A DNA stretch of 21,068 nucleotides from Bacillota bacterium (GCA_023428885.1 JAEYWQ010000228.1:1-21068); one strand, 5' to 3'; shown: positions 13,478 through 21,068, counted from the first letter of the stretch. Numbers and translations: made by a program. The notes: generated from the letters alone by a model not told the origin.

Positions 13478-14230
13478 ATGCATTTATCAAAACGATTACA
13501 GATGGTGGCAGATTGTGTTTCACCAAACAGTCTTGTTGCTGATGTTGGCTGTGACCATGCCTATATTTCTATTTACTTGGTAGAGAATGAGATTGCGAAG
13601 CGGAGTGTGGCGCTGGATATCAATGAGGGTCCGCTTCAAAAAGCCATGGAGAATGTAAAGGACGCAAACTTATCAGATAGGATTTCAATCAGGTTATCGA
13701 ATGGTTTAGAGAAACTGTGTCCTGGAGAGGCAAACTCCATAGTAATTGCAGGAATGGGTGGAATTTTGATGATGCAGATTCTGTCAAGGGGCTTAGATTG
13801 CGTGAACGCTGCAAATGAGCTTATTTTGCAGCCACAATCAGAAGCAGAGAAGGTACGGGAGTATCTACATAAACTGAACTTTTCAATATGCGAGGAAAAC
13901 ATGTGTATTGACGATGGGAAATATTATGTTGTTATACATGCAAAAAAAGAGGAAGAAGTATCAATTGTAAAAGAGGAAGAAGTGTCAATTGTAAATAAGG
14001 AAGAAGTATCTGTCGTAAAGCGTACTTATCATAAGTATGGAGAGCTTCTCCTAAAGGAAAGACATCCCATCTTAAAAGAGTACCTTTTAAAAGAAATTCA
14101 AAAGGCAAAGTTGATTCAGGCTAGCCTCCTTGAGCATCCAAGCGAGAAGAACAATATTCGCTATGAAGAAATGATAGAAGAACTTAAGATGCTTGAATAT
14201 GGGCTTTCTTTCTATCAATCATTGAGCTAG
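13478..14230 (+). CDS. trmK: tRNA (adenine-22-N1)-methyltransferase TrmK
   Basis: A 250-aa Rossmann methyltransferase. It starts LSKRLQMVADCVSPNSLVADVGCDHAYI, where VADVGCDHAY is the TrmK SAM-binding motif. ALDINEGPLQKAMENV, a catalytic-region IVIAGMGGILMMQIL and LILQPQSEAEKVREYL follow. The C-terminal helical domain (about 186-250) carries ERHPILKEYL. TrmK methylates N1 of A22 in the D-loop of tRNA(Ser) and some other tRNAs. It normally follows rpoD in Firmicutes, as here. Odd feature: residues 157-180 are three near-identical 8-residue repeats (KEEEVSIV), inserted between the catalytic and helical domains. SD is GAAGGAT (13462-13468), about 9 nt before the ATG. Confidence 0.92.
   Translation: MHLSKRLQMVADCVSPNSLVADVGCDHAYISIYLVENEIAKRSVALDINEGPLQKAMENVKDANLSDRISIRLSNGLEKLCPGEANSIVIAGMGGILMMQILSRGLDCVNAANELILQPQSEAEKVREYLHKLNFSICEENMCIDDGKYYVVIHAKKEEEVSIVKEEEVSIVNKEEVSVVKRTYHKYGELLLKERHPILKEYLLKEIQKAKLIQASLLEHPSEKNNIRYEEMIEELKMLEYGLSFYQSLS
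13946..14017 (+). repeat. In-frame 24-bp triplication within trmK
   Basis: Three 24-bp units (13946-13969, 13970-13993, 13994-14017) encode KEEEVSIV, KEEEVSIV and NKEEVSVV. Copies 1 and 2 differ by one synonymous base; copy 3 is more diverged. The length is a multiple of three, so the frame is kept. Confidence 0.92.
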
Positions 14231-14315
14231 GTTTATGAATGCAGGGAGAGGGCAATCACAAAATATCACTGTACAACCTGATATAGCTATCAACGATTGA
14301 CACATGGAGGTAAAC

Positions 14316-15977
14316 ATGGAGTTATGTAAAGTTACAATCAATGGTGAAACAAAGGAATATGAAAAAGGGATCACATATCAGACCATAGCCAAGGAATATC
14401 AACAGCAGTATGAGCAGGATATCATGTTGGTCTTAATGAATGGAAGACTTCGGGAATTATTTAAGACTCTAAAAGAAGACTGTACACTAGAGTTTATCAC
14501 AACATTGGATGATGCAGGAGTCAAGACTTATATCAGAGGTATCACCTTCGTTATGCTTCGCGCGATCTATCGGGTGCTTGGACATGACCGTATCGATAAG
14601 GTTCGGGTGGAGCATTCCATTGGTGGAGGGATTTACTGTGAACTTGATGGTATGGCAAGGATAACTCCAGAGCTTATTGAGCAAGTTAAGATAGAGATGC
14701 AAGCGATTATTAACCGAGATGTACCTTTTTATAAACGTTCCATCTCTACTGTAGAAGCAGAGAATTTATTTCATGAGTACCAGATGTATGATAAAGAAAA
14801 GTTATTTCGCTTTCGCCGGGTGTCCTCTGCAAATATGTATCATTTAGATGGCTTTGATGACTATTTCTATGGTTATATGCCACCAAGTACCAGATATTTA
14901 AAGGTATTTGATTTAGTTCCATACGAACAAGGCTTCCTCTTATTATTACCGAAGAAGAATAATCCGAGAGAAGTATCTGTCTTAGAACAGCGTCCAAAAC
15001 TGTTCCAGGCATTGCAAGAGTCCAATCAATGGGCACATACCATGGGAATTGAAACCGTTGGTGCTTTAAATGAAGAGATTACCAAGGGTAATATCAATGA
15101 TATTATTCTGATACAAGAAGCCTTACAGGAAAAGAAGATTGCTGACATTGCTCAGATGATTCAATCATCAGGACATAAGAAGTTTATTATGATAGCAGGC
15201 CCATCTTCGTCTGGTAAAACCACCTTCTCTCATCGACTTTCTATACAGTTGAAAACTCTTGGATTTAAGCCACATCCAATTGCAGTAGATGATTATTTTG
15301 TGAATCGTGAGAATACACCAAAGGATAAGTTTGGTAACTATAATTTTGAAGCCTTAGAAGCCATCGATATCGAGCAATTTAATAAAGATATGACCGATTT
15401 GATGAATGGTAAGACAGTAGAGCTCCCATCCTTTAATTTTAAATCAGGAAAAAGAGAGTATAAGGGAAACTATAAGACTCTTGGGGAAGAGGATATCTTA
15501 GTCATCGAAGGAATTCACGGGCTAAATGATGCTCTCAGCTATAGCTTACCAAAGGAAAGCAAATTTAAAATCTATATCAGTGCTTTGACACAATTAAATA
15601 TTGACGAGCATAACCGTATTCCAACCACGGATGGTAGATTAATTCGTCGTATGGTAAGGGATGCGCGAACTAGAGGGGCTTCGGCGAGGGATACGATAGC
15701 AATGTGGCCTTCTGTAAGAAGAGGAGAAGAAGAGAATATTTTTCCTTATCAAGAAGATGCAGATGTGATGTTTAACTCAGCGCTGATTTATGAGTTATCG
15801 GTATTAAAACAATACGCGGAGCCGATTCTCTTTGGAATCGAACACAACTGTAGTGAATACCTGGAAGCGAAACGTTTGCTTAAGTTTTTGGATTATTTTC
15901 TGGGTGTTAGTACCGAAGATATTCCAAAGAACTCAATCATTCGTGAGTTTGTAGGTGGAAGCTGTTTTAGAGTGTAG
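14316..15977 (+). CDS. TGS-domain nucleoside kinase (uridine kinase-like)
   Basis: 553 aa in two parts. Residues 1 to about 65 are a TGS-like ubiquitin fold, and about 65-215 resemble the N2 editing-like domain of threonyl-tRNA synthetase (HSIGGGIYCELDG; DGFDDYFYGYMPPST). Residues about 285-553 form a uridine-kinase-type P-loop domain with GPSSSGKT (295-302), PIAVDDYFVNRENTP, LPSFNFKSGKREY and ILVIEGIHGLND. This fused architecture is recurrent in Clostridia and Bacteroidetes; its substrate is not settled, but phosphorylation of a uridine/cytidine-like nucleoside is expected. GGAGG (14306-14310) lies 5 nt before ATG 14316, so ATG 14304, which overlaps that SD, is rejected. It sits where YqfO/Nif3 often follows trmK. 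Confidence 0.87.
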   Translation: MELCKVTINGETKEYEKGITYQTIAKEYQQQYEQDIMLVLMNGRLRELFKTLKEDCTLEFITTLDDAGVKTYIRGITFVMLRAIYRVLGHDRIDKVRVEHSIGGGIYCELDGMARITPELIEQVKIEMQAIINRDVPFYKRSISTVEAENLFHEYQMYDKEKLFRFRRVSSANMYHLDGFDDYFYGYMPPSTRYLKVFDLVPYEQGFLLLLPKKNNPREVSVLEQRPKLFQALQESNQWAHTMGIETVGALNEEITKGNINDIILIQEALQEKKIADIAQMIQSSGHKKFIMIAGPSSSGKTTFSHRLSIQLKTLGFKPHPIAVDDYFVNRENTPKDKFGNYNFEALEAIDIEQFNKDMTDLMNGKTVELPSFNFKSGKREYKGNYKTLGEEDILVIEGIHGLNDALSYSLPKESKFKIYISALTQLNIDEHNRIPTTDGRLIRRMVRDARTRGASARDTIAMWPSVRRGEEENIFPYQEDADVMFNSALIYELSVLKQYAEPILFGIEHNCSEYLEAKRLLKFLDYFLGVSTEDIPKNSIIREFVGGSCFRV

Positions 15978-15982
15978 AAATT

Positions 15983-16010
15983 TTGTTAGCTTGCCAACGT
16001 TGGCTATAAT
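15983..16010 (+). promoter_or_regulatory. Candidate upstream promoter with palindromic spacer, before rnpB
   Basis: TTGTTA (15983-15988), 16 bp, then a perfect TATAAT (16005-16010). The spacer contains the perfect 12-bp palindrome GCCAACGTTGGC (15993-16004), abutting the -10. It would start a transcript about 70 nt upstream of rnpB. The palindrome could be an operator, or simply a weak hairpin at the end of the kinase gene. Confidence 0.4.
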
Positions 16011-16049
16011 TTCATAGATACTATAGTTCATTTTCCAGTAGGATTAGAC

Positions 16050-16078
16050 TTTACAAACTCTATGTTTCATGGTAGAGT
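16050..16078 (+). promoter_or_regulatory. Probable rnpB promoter
   Basis: TTTACA (16050-16055), 17 bp, then TAGAGT (16073-16078). Transcription 7 nt later begins at 16085, exactly the first base of the P1 helix of RNase P RNA; this agreement supports the call despite a non-consensus -10. Confidence 0.6.
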
Positions 16079-16084
16079 ACTATA

Positions 16085-16468
16085 GTTGAGTAGCACAGAT
16101 GATCGCGCCTGATTAAGGTGAGGAAAGTCCGGGCTTCATAGGGCAGGGTGCCGGATAACGTCCGGTGGAGGAGACTCTAAGGCTAGTGCAATAGAAAAGA
16201 AACCGCCATATCAGTTTACTGGTATGGTAAGGGTGGAATGGCGGTGTAAGAGACCACCGCTTGTCTGGTAACAGGCAAGGCTGTGTAAACCCCACTCGAA
16301 GCAAGACCAAACGTTTACTGCTTTGGCAGTAAGGAAAGCGATACGGCTGCCCGTCGTGCTTTCAGGTAGGTCGCGTTTTATCCTCAAGGGATAAAGGAGC
16401 TATATGGCGACATATAGTCAAGATAGATGATCATCAGATACAGAACCCGGCTTATAGTGTTACTCAAC
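16085..16468 (+). ncRNA. rnpB: RNase P RNA
   Basis: About 384 nt. The ends pair as P1: GTTGAGTAGCAC (16085-16096) with GTGTTACTCAAC (16457-16468). The universal core elements are present: GAGGAAAGTCCGGGC (16120-16134), AGAGACCACCGC (16249-16260), GTAAACCCCACTCGAAGCAAGACC near 16286-16309 and ACAGAACCCGGCTTA (16440-16454), the last forming the 3' half of the P4/core region. It is the catalytic RNA that matures tRNA 5' ends with RnpA. Overall form appears to be the ancestral (A) type rather than the Bacillus (B) type, but I have not folded it. Antisense open frames across it are not genes. Confidence 0.97.
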
Positions 16469-16495
16469 AAACGATTTAAGTTAAAAGGTTGTTGA

Positions 16496-16778
16496 AATTA
16501 GGATGTTAAAAGCTCTTGTTGAGTTTATTTAGGGTGATTTACACAATATAAAAGACTCATGCTTCGATTACGATGCATAAGACCTTCTAATTATCCGCTG
16601 ATTTGCATTGAACATATCATAAAACAGATAACTCGCTGCGCTCAAACAGATCTGTTTTATGATATAAAGCAAATCCTCGGATCATAAGAAGGACTAATGC
16701 ATCTTCATAGGCGCATTCGTTCTTTTACATTGTGTAAATCACCTGTTTTGCTTGTGGAGAGCTTTTAACATCCTAATT
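16496..16778. mobile_element. 283-bp MITE-like element with 20-bp perfect terminal inverted repeats
   Basis: AATTAGGATGTTAAAAGCTC (16496-16515) is perfectly inverted at 16759-16778. Inside, further arm pairs match: GGTGATTTACACAAT with ATTGTGTAAATCACC, GATGCAT with ATGCATC, CCTTCT with AGAAGG, GATTTGC with GCAAATC, and ATATCATAAAACAGAT with ATCTGTTTTATGATAT. They close on a loop containing CTCGCTGCGCTC. No transposase is encoded. It begins 27 nt after the end of rnpB, so it is probably transcribed with it. No clear target-site duplication is visible. It may double as the rnpB transcription end. Confidence 0.8.
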
Positions 16779-16797
16779 AATTTAGGCTTTGATATAT

Positions 16798-16843
16798 AAG
16801 GACGTTTCTTTCGCAATCATAGGATTGGTGGAGAAGCGTCCTT
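16798..16843 (+). terminator. Terminator-like hairpin before the two-component operon
   Basis: AAGGACGTTTC (16798-16808) pairs with GAAGCGTCCTT (16833-16843), 11 bp with one U-G, and an inner AATC/GATT helps close the arm. CTATTGT follows, a poor T-tract. It may end read-through from rnpB or the MITE-like element. Confidence 0.5.
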
Positions 16844-16869
16844 CTATTGTAAGAAAATATTAAAGATTT

Positions 16870-16899
16870 TTGGTGGGCTTTATGGTAAGATGGTACTAT
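16870..16899 (+). promoter_or_regulatory. Candidate promoter of the response regulator-kinase operon
   Basis: TTGGTG (16870-16875), 18 bp, TACTAT (16894-16899) with TGG directly before it (extended -10). It implies a leader of about 125 nt, in which I see no clear riboswitch or operator. Confidence 0.35.
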
Positions 16900-17032
16900 A
16901 TGACGGATAAAATAGTAGGGGATTCTTATTAAGGATAGATTGAAAAATAACATCAGGAATAATGGCCAATGTCTTAGGTCGTAGGGATGTTTAGAAGTCA
17001 AAGTTATATATATAGGAAGGGTGGTTATTGCT

Positions 17033-17734
17033 ATGGAACAAACCAATATTTTAGTCATTGACGATGATATTGAAATTGCTGAACTGGTGGAGATTCATCT
17101 AGTGAGTGATGGGTATCGGGTATTTAAGGCGAAGAGTGCAATGGAAGGCTTCGAAATCTTAGAAGCGCAGAATATTAAGCTTGTGATTCTAGATATTATG
17201 ATGCCTGGAATTGATGGGTTGACAATGTGTAAGAAAATCCGTGAGACGAATACTGTACCAATCATTATGCTTAGCGCTAAGTCTTCTGACTTAGACAAGA
17301 TTATTGGATTAAGTACTGGTGCAGATGATTATGTCATTAAGCCTTTCAATCCGTTGGAATTAACTGCAAGAGTGAAGTCACAACTTCGTCGTTTTACGCA
17401 ATTTAATCCTAACTCTGGTGAGGAAAAGAATGAGAATGAGATACATGTTACGCATTTGCATATCAATAAGGAGACACACATTGTGGTTGCTTATGATCGT
17501 GAAGTTCGCTTGACACCGATTGAGTTTGACATCTTATATTTATTAGCATCGAATGCAGGTAGAGTATTTTCTACGGATGAGATCTTTGAACGAGTATGGA
17601 ATGAGAAGATGTACGAAGCCAATAATACAGTTATGGTACACATCCGAAGATTGCGTGAAAAGATTGAGATGGATTCAAGGAATGCAGAGATTATCAAGAC
17701 TGTATGGGGTGTTGGATATAAGATTGAGAAATAA
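17033..17734 (+). CDS. OmpR-family response regulator
   Basis: 233 aa. The receiver has acidic D10-D12, phosphoacceptor D54 (LVILDIMMPGIDG), the switch Ser (IMLSAKSSDLD) and Lys in DDYVIKPFNPLEL. The C-terminal winged helix shows EVRLTPIEFDILYLLASNAGRVFS, NNTVMVHIRRLREKIE and TVWGVGYKIE. This is the VanR/PhoP-like layout that binds direct-repeat DNA when phosphorylated. ATG 17033 follows AAGGGTGG (17017-17024); an in-frame GTG at 17021 overlaps the SD. The kinase gene starts 42 nt later. Its target promoters are not visible. Confidence 0.93.
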   Translation: MEQTNILVIDDDIEIAELVEIHLVSDGYRVFKAKSAMEGFEILEAQNIKLVILDIMMPGIDGLTMCKKIRETNTVPIIMLSAKSSDLDKIIGLSTGADDYVIKPFNPLELTARVKSQLRRFTQFNPNSGEEKNENEIHVTHLHINKETHIVVAYDREVRLTPIEFDILYLLASNAGRVFSTDEIFERVWNEKMYEANNTVMVHIRRLREKIEMDSRNAEIIKTVWGVGYKIEK

Positions 17735-17776
17735 AGTAATGATTTAATTCAAATTAGTGATAGAGAGGATAATCTT

Positions 17777-19027
17777 GTGGAGGAGAGATATACACATAGC
17801 TTTCGCTTTAAAAATTTATTATATAGCTTATATAGTATGCTTTTGGCAATGCTGACAGTAGTTTTATTCCTGCTGTCTATGTATGGTGTTTATCAGATTG
17901 TAACTCCAAAGCAGACCACATCGAAAACTGTTACAGAGATACCCACGACTACAGCCAAAGATAGTTTAAATTCTACGGTTCTAACCAATCAGAATTTAGC
18001 AAACAATCTTACTGGAATTACTGGAACTGAGACTGCAGATACTATTGGACCTTTAACAAGCTCTGGGGAGAGCGAAGTAAATCTTGGCTTTGTTATTGTA
18101 GTAATTATCTTGTCAGTGGTTATAGCATTCTTGTCCTTTTCCATTTTCTTTTCCTTATTTACAAGGAAGTTTAGCTGGTATCTAAGAGAAATCAACGAGG
18201 GTATTAAGGAATTATCGACGGGTAACTTCAATGCTACCTTACCCCTGCGAGAAGATGATGAATTTACGGATATGGCAAGAAACTTAAACAGTATGGCGAC
18301 GGAAATCAAGGGGATTATCGAAGAGGAGCGAAATGCAGAAAGTAAAAAGAATGAGCTGATAACCAATGTTGCTCATGATTTAAGGACCCCATTAACTTCA
18401 ATTATTGGATATCTAGATATTGTTTCAAATAAAGAACTAGCATCTGAGACTCGTGATAAGTATATTCAAATTGCTTACTCTAAATCCAAACGCTTGGAGA
18501 AGTTAATTGAAGATTTGTTTACTTATACCAAATTCGAATTTGGTCAGGTGGCATTGCATCTAGATCACGTGGATATGGTTAAAATGATGGAACAGCTGCT
18601 GGATGAGTTTTATCCGAGCTTTTGTGAGCATGGGTTGGATTATGATTTAAAGATTTCAGGCAAGAGCATTATTGTCGAAGCAGATGGCAATCTGTTAGCA
18701 AGAGCCTTTGCGAATCTGATTGGAAATGCAATTAAATATGGAAAGAATGGAAAGAATGTGAATATTTCCATGGTTACTTCCCAAACACAAGTAACGATTG
18801 ATATTACAAATTATGGAGAAGTGATTCCTAAAAAAGATCTCGAAAAAATCTTTGATAAGTTTTATCGTGTGGACAGTTCAAGAAACACAGACCTTGGTGG
18901 ATCTGGGCTAGGGTTAGCTATTGCTAAGAATATTATATCAATGCATAACGGAAGCATTCATGCGAAAAGCAGCCTAGAAGGAACTGTTTTTGAGGTTACA
19001 CTCAATCTGGAGGAACAAAATGGATAG
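17777..19027 (+). CDS. Sensor histidine kinase, partner of the upstream regulator
   Basis: 416 aa starting at GTG with AGAGAGGAT (17762-17770) about 6 nt upstream. TM1 is at about residues 12-43 and TM2 at about 102-131, enclosing a roughly 60-residue extracellular Ser/Thr-rich segment with no recognisable sensor fold. A HAMP domain follows (about 130-185; SWYLREINEGIKELSTGNF), then the H-box NVAHDLRTPLTSIIGYLD with H200, the N-box (FANLIGNAIKYG), and the ATP lid FDKFYRVD...GGSGLGLAIAK. The short extracytoplasmic loop suggests sensing in or near the membrane (cell-wall/lipid II stress, as in VanS- or BceS-like kinases), but the signal is unknown. Its last 8 nt overlap the next gene. Confidence 0.93.
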   Translation: MEERYTHSFRFKNLLYSLYSMLLAMLTVVLFLLSMYGVYQIVTPKQTTSKTVTEIPTTTAKDSLNSTVLTNQNLANNLTGITGTETADTIGPLTSSGESEVNLGFVIVVIILSVVIAFLSFSIFFSLFTRKFSWYLREINEGIKELSTGNFNATLPLREDDEFTDMARNLNSMATEIKGIIEEERNAESKKNELITNVAHDLRTPLTSIIGYLDIVSNKELASETRDKYIQIAYSKSKRLEKLIEDLFTYTKFEFGQVALHLDHVDMVKMMEQLLDEFYPSFCEHGLDYDLKISGKSIIVEADGNLLARAFANLIGNAIKYGKNGKNVNISMVTSQTQVTIDITNYGEVIPKKDLEKIFDKFYRVDSSRNTDLGGSGLGLAIAKNIISMHNGSIHAKSSLEGTVFEVTLNLEEQNG

Positions 19028-21068
19028 ATGGATCAAACGTATCATCGTAGTATTATGTTTGATATTTATTATGACCAATAGTATAAGGGTGGATGCGATG
19101 TCTGCTGCTTCCAACAAGAAGCAGGATGAGATTGTCATAGTGAAGGATTCGCTCGTGATTACACTCAACATTGGGTTTAACCAAGAAGTGCGTTATGGGC
19201 GCTTTTCTCTGATGCAAATCAATGTATATAATAAAGGTGAAACTATTGAAGGCGAAGTGACAGTTGTTTTGATTAACGAGAATCAGGATAACATTGCCTA
19301 CTCTAAGGAAACTGTGTTTGCTGGTGGAGATAAATCAGAGGTTGAAATGCTGCTTCCGATGAATCGAGCAAGCCAGGATATGGTTTTACGTATTGAAGAA
19401 GAGGGGAAGACAATTGTAGAAGAGTTAATTCCACTTCAGGTGATGAACCTGGGAGACTACTGTTTTGTGGGTTTGCTGAGTGAGAGACCTGAAGAATTGT
19501 CGTATTTTGAGTATTTTGGGAACAAAGTTGTTAACCTAGATAAAACTAACTTGCCAAATGATTATATGGCATATGATCTATTAGATGTGATTATTATTGA
19601 TGAGTTTAATTTGGATAGCCTTGAGGTAAAAGAGCTGGAAGCTCTCATCGATTGGACGAGGCGTGGTGGTGCGTTAATTCTTGGCATAGGAGACGACTAT
19701 ATGCCTAATGTTGAATTATTAGAGCAATATCATGTCATTGAAATGGATCAGCGCATCAATTATGAAGCTGAGAATACAAAAGTATTCTTGGCTAGTTTAG
19801 TGGATGATCAAGAAAACAAAAAACAACTAGCAAAGATTAATAACTATGAAGCGACTAGAAGTAAATTACTGCAGGATATTAAGGCAAGTAAAGAATTCGA
19901 TAGCTCTTCGGCCTATAATGTGTATGTCGGTAGCAGTATGTTAAGCGGTTTGACGATCAATGATTTGGATGGGTCTAAGGTAGATAAATACATCACTTCA
20001 TTTTCTATTAAGAATAGGAAAACAAGTATTGTAAGTGAAAATAATTACTTATATGAAGCGGTTGATTTTGGGCAAGGCGTCGTTCAATTATTTCATTTTG
20101 GTCTAAGTAACCCAAAGATGACAGCAGAAAACCTTTCTTTGTATGAGAATGCGGGGGGAAAGTTACTGAACCTCTTCTATTCTAGTATTGTTATGACAGT
20201 TCTTGAACAGCGTTCCAATGAGTCTATTAATAAAAATAAAATGGAAAGTTATACGAATACTCAGGATTATCGAATCTCGAATCTTGGAAAATACCCTGAG
20301 ATGGGGCAGGTTCCACAAGTATTACCTTATATTATAGTGTTAGTGATTTATCTTCTTGTGATTGGTCCGGTTCTATTCTATATCTTATGGAAGCGGAAGC
20401 GGCAGATGAAGGTTTGGATATATGTGCCATTGATTACTTTTTTATTCTTAGGGGTCATGTATTTTATGGGATCCTCTACTCGGATCAATGAGCCTTATGC
20501 TGGCTACATGAACATCGAGTATTATGATACATCCTTGAATGAGGTTGTTGGAGACTCCTTTGCTTCCATCGTTTTGGCCAATAAGAGCATTAACAGTGTT
20601 GAGATGGGAAGGGCAGATAGTTTAGTTGTGGATGCCTTCGAATATCCAACCTTCTATGGTTCCTTGTATCAAACAAAGGAGAATCCACAGCGTTTTTATG
20701 ATTATGGGAAGGAAGCTACTAAAGCTACAGATACAGGGGAGGGCATCGAGTTAACATTTTATAATCGGCCAGCTTTTTCAGGAGAATTGTTTCAAGCGAC
20801 TTATCATAAGCCATATGAGACTGTGATTCAAGGGGAAGTATTCCTTGACGAGTATGCTCTTTCTGGGACAATTCGTAATCAGTCGAAGATAGATTTAAAG
20901 CAAGCTTTGTTATGGGTGAATGGGCATTATATTAACCTAGGAAGGCTGAAAGCTGGTAGTGAGGTTGATCTGGGCGGTAAAATCGGTCTTTATGCTGTAT
21001 CGATTGAAAGTTTACTGTATATGGATAATCCAATTAGTAAGACCTTGGGCTACATTGCAAGTCAAACT
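19020..21068 (+). CDS. Large exported/membrane protein coupled to the kinase gene, 3' incomplete
   Basis: An open frame of 683 codons running past the window end; not a family I can name. ATG 19020 is preceded by GGAGG (19009-19013) and overlaps the kinase stop codon (ATGGATAG), so translation is coupled. Residues about 6-26 form a signal/anchor helix without a lipobox. A beta-rich segment follows (about 40-140). Then comes an alpha/beta domain, YDLLDVIIIDEFNLDSLEV... and LIDWTRRGGALILGIGDDY, like the glutamine-amidotransferase-like fold of some exported proteins, with no visible catalytic Cys. Two helices (about 437-457 and 466-486) surround a basic KRKRQMK loop, and a beta-rich extracellular C-terminal part begins. 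It may present or detect an envelope signal for the kinase. Confidence 0.85.
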   Translation, partial: MDRWIKRIIVVLCLIFIMTNSIRVDAMSAASNKKQDEIVIVKDSLVITLNIGFNQEVRYGRFSLMQINVYNKGETIEGEVTVVLINENQDNIAYSKETVFAGGDKSEVEMLLPMNRASQDMVLRIEEEGKTIVEELIPLQVMNLGDYCFVGLLSERPEELSYFEYFGNKVVNLDKTNLPNDYMAYDLLDVIIIDEFNLDSLEVKELEALIDWTRRGGALILGIGDDYMPNVELLEQYHVIEMDQRINYEAENTKVFLASLVDDQENKKQLAKINNYEATRSKLLQDIKASKEFDSSSAYNVYVGSSMLSGLTINDLDGSKVDKYITSFSIKNRKTSIVSENNYLYEAVDFGQGVVQLFHFGLSNPKMTAENLSLYENAGGKLLNLFYSSIVMTVLEQRSNESINKNKMESYTNTQDYRISNLGKYPEMGQVPQVLPYIIVLVIYLLVIGPVLFYILWKRKRQMKVWIYVPLITFLFLGVMYFMGSSTRINEPYAGYMNIEYYDTSLNEVVGDSFASIVLANKSINSVEMGRADSLVVDAFEYPTFYGSLYQTKENPQRFYDYGKEATKATDTGEGIELTFYNRPAFSGELFQATYHKPYETVIQGEVFLDEYALSGTIRNQSKIDLKQALLWVNGHYINLGRLKAGSEVDLGGKIGLYAVSIESLLYMDNPISKTLGYIASQT

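Noticed and set aside
13274..13483. Cys/His-rich 69-codon frame on the - strand
   Set aside because: The periodic residues are simply the 19-bp array read in antisense; no start context.
16113..16310. 65-codon antisense frame
   Set aside because: Lies within the conserved core of RNase P RNA.
1..21068. Defence island, prophage, integrative element or secondary-metabolite cluster
   Set aside because: No integrase, transposase, nuclease/toxin pair or phage gene is visible; the genes are housekeeping or transport/regulatory.

Overview
The window looks like core chromosome of a low-GC, endospore-forming Firmicute, most likely a Lachnospiraceae / Clostridium phytofermentans-type organism. This is inferred from AT-rich codon use, strong AGGAGG ribosome sites, a dgt-dnaG-rpoD-trmK run, RNase P RNA next to housekeeping genes, and a small FeoB-associated Cys-rich protein after feoB. 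No species is claimed. All genes are on the + strand. I see no prophage, CRISPR, tRNA or recognisable defence cassette. The unusual content is in the intergenic DNA: two large palindromic (MITE-like) elements, several unrelated short-period tandem arrays, and some very readable promoters and operators.

Layout. 1-380: 3' end of a LivF-type amino-acid ABC transporter ATPase. 493-3520: a cytidylate-kinase-like protein, a class I aminotransferase and a HisC-type aminotransferase. 3729-4835: an orphan CheY-like receiver, a terminator and queH (queuosine synthesis). 5033-5662: a 70-aa zinc-ribbon/hydrophobic protein and a DUF2085 membrane protein. 5674-6009: a repeat island with two 28-bp units, a 212-bp imperfect palindrome and a 26-bp direct duplication. 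6013-8982: a ferrous-iron operon with a textbook promoter, a tandem Fur-box region, feoA, feoB (with a His-rich linker), a 42-bp repeat array, the 46-aa Cys-rich FeoB partner and a 27-bp terminator stem. 9068-14230: a macromolecular-synthesis cluster (dgt, dnaG, rpoD, 19-bp repeat array, trmK) preceded by a sequence matching the sigma-H promoter consensus and a Spo0A-box 7-mer. 14316-15977: a TGS-domain nucleoside kinase. 16085-16468: rnpB, followed immediately by a 283-bp MITE-like element with 20-bp perfect terminal inverted repeats. 17033-21068: an OmpR-type response regulator, its histidine kinase, and a translationally overlapping large exported/membrane protein that runs off the window.

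Functional links. The feo block is a self-contained iron-responsive Fe(II) uptake unit. The dgt-dnaG-rpoD block joins dNTP control, replication priming and the vegetative sigma factor, and its upstream DNA suggests coupling to sporulation entry. The final three genes probably form an envelope-sensing two-component system plus an effector or accessory membrane protein. I found no convincing wholly new multi-gene system. The best leads are the sigma-H/0A arrangement, the palindromic elements, the 19-bp dyad array and the last three-gene operon.
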